From an uncultured Verrucomicrobiota bacterium (GTDB lineage Bacteria > Verrucomicrobiota > Verrucomicrobiia > Opitutales > Opitutaceae), in the NCBI GenBank assembly GCA_903919625.1, contig CAIXIZ010000313.1:1-9085 (forward strand): a stretch of 9,085 nt of DNA, in the 5' to 3' direction. Position 1 is the first letter of the stretch. Every line of letters begins with the position of its first letter. This document shows, piece by piece, positions 5,909 through 9,085 of this stretch. Under the pieces are notes generated by a model. It made no database searches. It had not been told where the DNA came from and was given only the letters and a program-made list of their open reading frames with translations. The position numbers and the translations under genes are program-made.

Positions 5909-7825
5909 TTGAGCCTGGACCTCCCCTCTGTGCCGCATTCCGAGCAACATTTTCGCTGGGTTTTTCACCTGCGCGCGCCGCCCGCTGCGCTCTGGCCGCT
6001 CGTTTCCAATACGGACCGGTTTAACCGCGACTGTGGCTATCCCCCGGTCACCTTGGTGCCGCCTTCGCCCGGGGCGGCCCAGACCATCACCAATGCCCGC
6101 CGCCTGCGCGTGAGCACCATGGGCCTTGTCATTGAATGGGATGAAATGGCATTCGAGTGGCTTGCCCCGCAGCGCTACGGGGTTGAACGCACCTACCATA
6201 GCGGTCCGGTGGCAAAAATGCGGATGTTTTGCGATCTCACCCCGCGTGCCGACGGGGGCACGACGCTGGCCTACGACATGCGGCTGACCCCTTCGTCGCT
6301 GTTTGGCCGGCTCGCGCTGCCCTTTTCCATCGGCCGGCAGGCCCGGGCGATCACCGAGCGGGTTTTCACGAAGTACGACGGGTTTGCTCTCGCCGGTCTG
6401 CGCGCCTCGCAACTTGCCCACCCGCCCAAACTGGCCGCGGGGGCTGCCGCCCGGCTCACCGCGGCTGCCCAGGCTCTCACCGGCCAGGCCGGTCAGCCCG
6501 AAGCGTTGGTGGCAAGGCTCACCCAGTTTATCGCCACCGCCGATGATCTCGCCGCCGCGCGAATCCGCCCGCATGAGCTCGCCGACACCTGGGGATCCAG
6601 CCGTCGTGACACCCTCAAACTTTTTCTGCACGCCACGCGGGCCGGGTTGCTCGATTTCAGCTGGGATCTGATCTGTCCGCATTGCCGCGGGGCAAAAGCC
6701 AGAACTGGCACGCTCACCGGCCTCAGACCGGTTGCGCACTGCGACTCCTGTCATGTGGATTTTACGGCCAACTTCGACCAGTCCGTCGAACTTACTTTCA
6801 CACCAAACGCCGCGGTGCGTGCCGTTCCTCGCGCCGATTACTGTGTGGGTGGGCCGCAGGTCACGCCGCATATTGTCGCGCAGCAAACGCTCGCGCCCGG
6901 CGAGCGGCGCACTTTGCCGCTGGCGCTCGTCCCTGGTCGCTACCGCGTCCGGGCGCCCCATCTCGTGGTGCAGCACACCTTCCGCGTCGAACCCGGCGCC
7001 GCGCCCGAAGCGCGGGTGGATCTGGGGGTTGCCCCGGCCGCCAGCTTTTCGCAGTCTCCCTTTTCCGAGACCGCGGTCGCCCCCGATGGCGCGCTCACCG
7101 TGGTCAACGCCAGTGCCGACCAGCACCTCGCCATCATTGAGCAGACCGCCTGGAGCGACCATGCCGCCACGGCGGTTGAAGTCACCTCGCTCCAGCTCTT
7201 TCGCGACCTGTTCTCGCGGGAAGTGTTGGGCCGGGGAGAACAGATCAGTGTTGGCACGATGACGGTGGTGTTTACCGACCTGAAAAATTCCACCCAGCTT
7301 TACCGCGACATCGGGGACGCGCCTGCGTTTGGCCGCGTCCTCACGCATTTTGAAATTCTCAAGACGGCGGTTGCCGCCGAGGACGGCTGCATCGTCAAGA
7401 CCATGGGCGACGCCATCATGGCGGTGTTTCCGCGCCCGGTCGCCGCGCTCCGCGCCATGGTGCATGCGCAGCGCTGGCTCGCGCATCCGGCGGAGTATGC
7501 GCTGCCGGCGGGCGTGACGGTGCCCGCTTCCTCATTGCAACCGCTCGCGCTCAAGGCCGGTATCCATCTTGGTCCCTGCCTCGCCATCAACCAAAATGAC
7601 CGGCTCGATTATTTCGGCACGACGGTGAACCTCACCGCGCGCCTGTGTGCGCTGAGCACCGGGACGGATTTGGTTCTCTCTGCTGCGACCTGTGCCGACC
7701 ATGAGGTCGCCGCCCACCTCGCCGATCCCGCGACACGTTTCGCCTTGGCCCCCGAACAGGCACAGCTGAAAGGATTTGGGTCAGAGGCGTTTGCAGTCTG
7801 CCGGGTTAATGCAGGTGTACGGTAG
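5909..7825 (+). CDS. Multidomain class III adenylate cyclase
   Basis: The protein is predicted to make cyclic AMP from ATP in the cytoplasm; no membrane segment or signal peptide is seen in its 638 residues. About 15-160 is an SRPBCC/START-like ligand-binding domain (HFRWVFHLRAPPAALWPLVS near its start). About 195-255 is helical. Cys256, Cys259, Cys278 and Cys281 form a zinc ribbon. About 290-425 is beta-rich, in the style of the DUF5939 regions fused to cyclases. The cyclase domain (about 450-635) has every key residue: metal-binding Asp457 (VVFTDLKNST) and Asp501 (KTMGDAIMAVF), adenine-selecting Lys497 and Asp567, and Asn574 and Arg578 in DYFGTTVNLTARL. Their spacing agrees with the mycobacterial enzyme Rv1625c. 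Active cyclases of this class pair two such domains, so a homodimer is expected. The start is a TTG at 5909; a GTG at 5930 is possible, and neither has a strong ribosome binding site. It follows the protease by 84 bp and may be co-transcribed. Confidence 0.93.
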   Translation: MSLDLPSVPHSEQHFRWVFHLRAPPAALWPLVSNTDRFNRDCGYPPVTLVPPSPGAAQTITNARRLRVSTMGLVIEWDEMAFEWLAPQRYGVERTYHSGPVAKMRMFCDLTPRADGGTTLAYDMRLTPSSLFGRLALPFSIGRQARAITERVFTKYDGFALAGLRASQLAHPPKLAAGAAARLTAAAQALTGQAGQPEALVARLTQFIATADDLAAARIRPHELADTWGSSRRDTLKLFLHATRAGLLDFSWDLICPHCRGAKARTGTLTGLRPVAHCDSCHVDFTANFDQSVELTFTPNAAVRAVPRADYCVGGPQVTPHIVAQQTLAPGERRTLPLALVPGRYRVRAPHLVVQHTFRVEPGAAPEARVDLGVAPAASFSQSPFSETAVAPDGALTVVNASADQHLAIIEQTAWSDHAATAVEVTSLQLFRDLFSREVLGRGEQISVGTMTVVFTDLKNSTQLYRDIGDAPAFGRVLTHFEILKTAVAAEDGCIVKTMGDAIMAVFPRPVAALRAMVHAQRWLAHPAEYALPAGVTVPASSLQPLALKAGIHLGPCLAINQNDRLDYFGTTVNLTARLCALSTGTDLVLSAATCADHEVAAHLADPATRFALAPEQAQLKGFGSEAFAVCRVNAGVR

Positions 7826-7881
7826 GGTGACCGCGGCAAAGGTCGGATCGTTTTTAGGGAACTTGGTGGTGCTGATCGGAC

Positions 7882-7928
7882 GAAACAGGGCCAGTCAGCG
7901 CGTTACTCGATCAAATGCGGCCTGTTTC
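7882..7928. repeat. Inverted repeat with a long loop
   Basis: GAAACAGG (7882-7889) is the exact reverse complement of CCTGTTTC (7921-7928). The stem extends to about 10 bp with a one-base bulge, through CC (7891-7892) and GG (7919-7920), leaving a loop of about 26 nt. Neither side has a T run that would make it a standard terminator. It could be a hairpin in a transcript, a protein-binding site or chance. Confidence 0.4.
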
Positions 7929-7993
7929 AAAGACAAAGCAGATTCCCGGCATCACCCCAGGACTCATCCGATGATCCGGCTGCCTGGAATAAT

Positions 7994-8104
7994 CTACGCT
8001 GGTCCGAACGTCCCGCGTTCGGCTGCGATGACAAAGCCCTCGGTCACGCTTTTCAGTTCCTCCCAGCGTGCACGGATTTTCTTGGCTTCAGCCGAAGAAA
8101 TCAC
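7994..8104 (-). pseudogene. C-terminal remnant of an unidentified protein (or a ~36-codon small ORF)
   Basis: Read on the minus strand, this ends in TAG and encodes a peptide that looks like genuine protein: a charged amphipathic helix EAKKIRARWEELKSVTEGFV followed by IAAERGTFGPA and the stop. Most of its codons end in G or C, as in the neighbouring genes. Upstream of about 8110 the same frame is only the antisense of the plus-strand coding sequence, so the natural 5' part seems to be missing. The interval given starts at an in-frame GTG (8104). That GTG could make it an independent small protein, but no ribosome binding site precedes it. I do not recognise the family. The best reading is the 3' end of a gene truncated by deletion. 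Confidence 0.4.
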
Positions 8105-8113
8105 GCTGTCGGC

Positions 8114-8347
8114 GGAGGAAAGGGCGTCACTTCCACGGCCGCCGCGCTTGGCTTTGTCCTCACGTCCAAGGCGGTGGCGGCGCCACCGGCCGGCCTGGCA
8201 ACGACGCTGGCCGCTGGCGCACTGGCTCGCACGGCCACAGTTGGTGGCGGTGCGGGCCTGCTCGGCAAGCTCTCCCATTTTTTCGCACAAAACAAGGTCC
8301 AGTCCGGTATCATCACGCTCGCCAGCGTGGGCACGGCGGGCTTCGCC
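8114..8347 (+). pseudogene. Possible remnant of an ECF sigma factor C-terminal tail
   Basis: The plus-strand frame encodes an Ala/Thr-rich stretch beginning GVTSTAAALGFVLTSKAVAA at 8123, followed by PPAGLATTLAAGALA and, further on, a hydrophobic helix around SGIITLASVGTAGFAV. This pattern (GVTLTxAAL, then a short linker, AAPAGLA, Ala-rich repeats, then a membrane-like helix) recalls the long C-terminal tails of ECF-type sigma factors common in Verrucomicrobiota. None of the sigma region 2 or 4 DNA-binding sequence is present upstream, so if the resemblance is real the front has been lost. It is in frame with, and overlaps the annotated start of, the NfeD-like gene. The likeness is from memory of the family and needs a profile search; a plain leader segment of the next protein is the alternative. 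Confidence 0.35.
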
Positions 8348-8989
8348 GTGGCCGACGAGCAGGCCGGGAACACGCCGTTTTATGTCCATTCGGGCTGCTT
8401 CGGATTCGGCCTGCTGTTCACCCTCGTCAGCGCGGTGGCTGGCCATGCGTTTGGCGGGCATGGCGATGTGGGGCACGGGCTCGGCGGCCATGGCGGGGGA
8501 ATGCATGGTGGTCACAGCGGCGGGATGCATGGCGGTCACGCCCAGGGCCACGCCGAAGGCGGCGGAGGCGCGAACGACATGCCGGGCTTTGCGCCGCTCA
8601 GCCCGACGACCCTCGCGGCGTTTGTCACCGCGTTCGGCGGCTTTGGGATGATTTTCAACTCGTTTGCGGCCACGCGCAGCGTGTGGCTCAGCGCGCCGCT
8701 GGCCGTGCTCGGTGGCCTCGGCATCGCCGCCGGGGTGTTCTGGCTGTTCAACCTGATTTTTCGGAAAACCCAGGGATCGAGCGAGGGCCGGGTCTCCGAC
8801 CTCTTGGGCCAGTCCGCCACCGTGATCACGCCCATCTCGGCCGACGGCGTCGGCGAGATCGCCTACGTGCAGTCCGGCACGCGCTACTCCGCGCCGGCCC
8901 GCTCGGTGGGCGGGGCGGTGTTCACGAACGGCGCCACCGTGAAAATCACCCGCATCGTCGGCTCCCAATTTTACGTCGAGCCCGTCTGA
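8174..8989 (+). CDS. NfeD-like membrane protein with OB-fold domain and Gly/His-rich spacer
   Basis: The gene encodes an inner-membrane protein of the NfeD class, which associates with flotillin-type SPFH proteins in membrane microdomains. From the GTG at 8174 it has 271 residues. A membrane segment lies at about 73-90 (GCFGFGLLFTLVSAVAG), a Gly/His-rich spacer at 91-126 with repeated GGMHGGH units, further membrane segments at about 146-165 and 172-197, and a soluble C-terminal OB-fold domain at about 205-271 (SDLLGQSATVI to the end). This layout fits NfeD proteins that carry an acidic or His-rich insert between the first helices. The first ~58 residues are atypical and may be a relic of another gene. 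The in-frame GTG at 8348 (Val59) would give a 213-residue protein starting just before the first helix and may be the true start. No ribosome binding site decides between them. The gene ends 43 bp before the next plus-strand gene. Confidence 0.72.
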   Translation: MAAPPAGLATTLAAGALARTATVGGGAGLLGKLSHFFAQNKVQSGIITLASVGTAGFAVADEQAGNTPFYVHSGCFGFGLLFTLVSAVAGHAFGGHGDVGHGLGGHGGGMHGGHSGGMHGGHAQGHAEGGGGANDMPGFAPLSPTTLAAFVTAFGGFGMIFNSFAATRSVWLSAPLAVLGGLGIAAGVFWLFNLIFRKTQGSSEGRVSDLLGQSATVITPISADGVGEIAYVQSGTRYSAPARSVGGAVFTNGATVKITRIVGSQFYVEPV

Positions 8990-9032
8990 CCGCGCCGGCC
9001 CGCCATTCTTTCCAACCCTCCTCTCCATCAAA

Positions 9033-9085
9033 ATGAATCCCCTCCTGTTTGCGCAGATCAGCTCCCTCGGCTACACGGCCATCGC
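9033..9085 (+). CDS. Start of a gene cut by the window edge, possibly flotillin-like
   Basis: An ATG at 9033 opens a frame that runs to the window end, giving MNPLLFAQISSLGYTAIA. The mildly hydrophobic N-terminus could be the beginning of a membrane anchor. Position is the main clue: the gene directly after an NfeD-like protein is usually an SPFH/flotillin, which starts with an N-terminal membrane segment. Eighteen residues are too few to confirm this, and no clear ribosome binding site is visible in the 43 bp spacer. Confidence 0.5.
   Translation, partial: MNPLLFAQISSLGYTAI

Larger units (their letters stand above)
7826..8110. other. Stretch without an intact gene, downstream of the cyclase
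   Basis: No complete gene is convincing here. The plus-strand frame shared with the cyclase stays open after its stop, but the encoded peptide is Gln/Ser/Arg-rich and does not look like protein. A weak 4-bp stem (7829-7832/7841-7844) followed by GGATC and five T residues after the cyclase stop could be a poor terminator. An inverted repeat lies at 7882-7928. From 8104 down to 7994 the minus strand carries a protein-like fragment, described separately. Confidence 0.5.

Noticed and set aside
5750..7486. A 578-codon minus-strand frame opposite the cyclase
   Set aside because: The translation is Gly/Arg/His-rich with no domain; the plus-strand cyclase has complete catalytic motifs over the same bases.
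7829..7855. GACC...GGTC stem followed by a T run after the cyclase stop as a terminator
   Set aside because: The stem is only 4 bp and five other bases separate it from the T run; too weak to call.
7776..8651. A 291-codon plus-strand frame beginning inside the end of the cyclase gene
   Set aside because: Arg/Ser/Pro-rich out-of-frame reading of the NfeD-like gene; not protein-like.
7994..9031. The full 345-codon minus-strand frame
   Set aside because: Only the last ~36 codons look like protein; the rest is antisense to the NfeD-like gene.

Overview
The window is GC-rich, gene-dense bacterial DNA, probably chromosomal. Several features suggest a Verrucomicrobiota-type organism, perhaps the Opitutales/Opitutaceae: a plant-DEG9-like periplasmic protease, an NfeD-like protein with a Gly/His-rich spacer, and an Ala-rich segment resembling the C-terminal tails of ECF sigma factors in that group. 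This assignment comes from recalled protein families, not from a search. There is no transposase, phage gene, CRISPR array or tRNA that I can see.

Layout. A 5S rRNA gene (about 22-138) marks the 3' end of a ribosomal RNA operon. It is followed by about 260 bp containing seven short hairpins and then ribonuclease PH (rph, + strand, 403-1149). Convergent to rph is a minus-strand cluster, read from right to left: a histidine-phosphatase-superfamily enzyme (start 4045), a class III-type polyphosphate kinase 2 (start about 3352) and an ArsB/SLC13-type anion permease (start 2463). The close spacing suggests one transcript with a phosphate or anion theme. A roughly 200 bp divergent promoter region separates this cluster from a plus-strand secreted trypsin-fold protease of the DEG9 type (4244-5824). 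Next is a 638-residue multidomain class III adenylate cyclase (5909-7825) with an N-terminal SRPBCC-like domain, a four-cysteine zinc ribbon and a complete C-terminal cyclase domain.

The right end is the odd part. Between 7826 and about 8350 there is no ordinary intact gene. The minus strand at 7994-8104 reads like the last ~35 codons of a protein whose upstream part is missing. Immediately beyond it, the plus strand reads like the Ala-rich C-terminal tail of an ECF sigma factor whose front half is missing. That tail runs in frame into an NfeD-like membrane protein (ending 8989). This is what a deletion spanning the 5' ends of two divergent genes would leave, although misassembly could look the same. 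The NfeD-like gene is followed after 43 bp by the first codons of another gene cut by the window edge, plausibly a flotillin, the usual partner of NfeD proteins.

No wholly new system is evident. The points most worth a second look are the 7994-8350 junction, the hairpin array after the 5S gene, the domain architecture of the cyclase and the bacterial DEG9-like protease.
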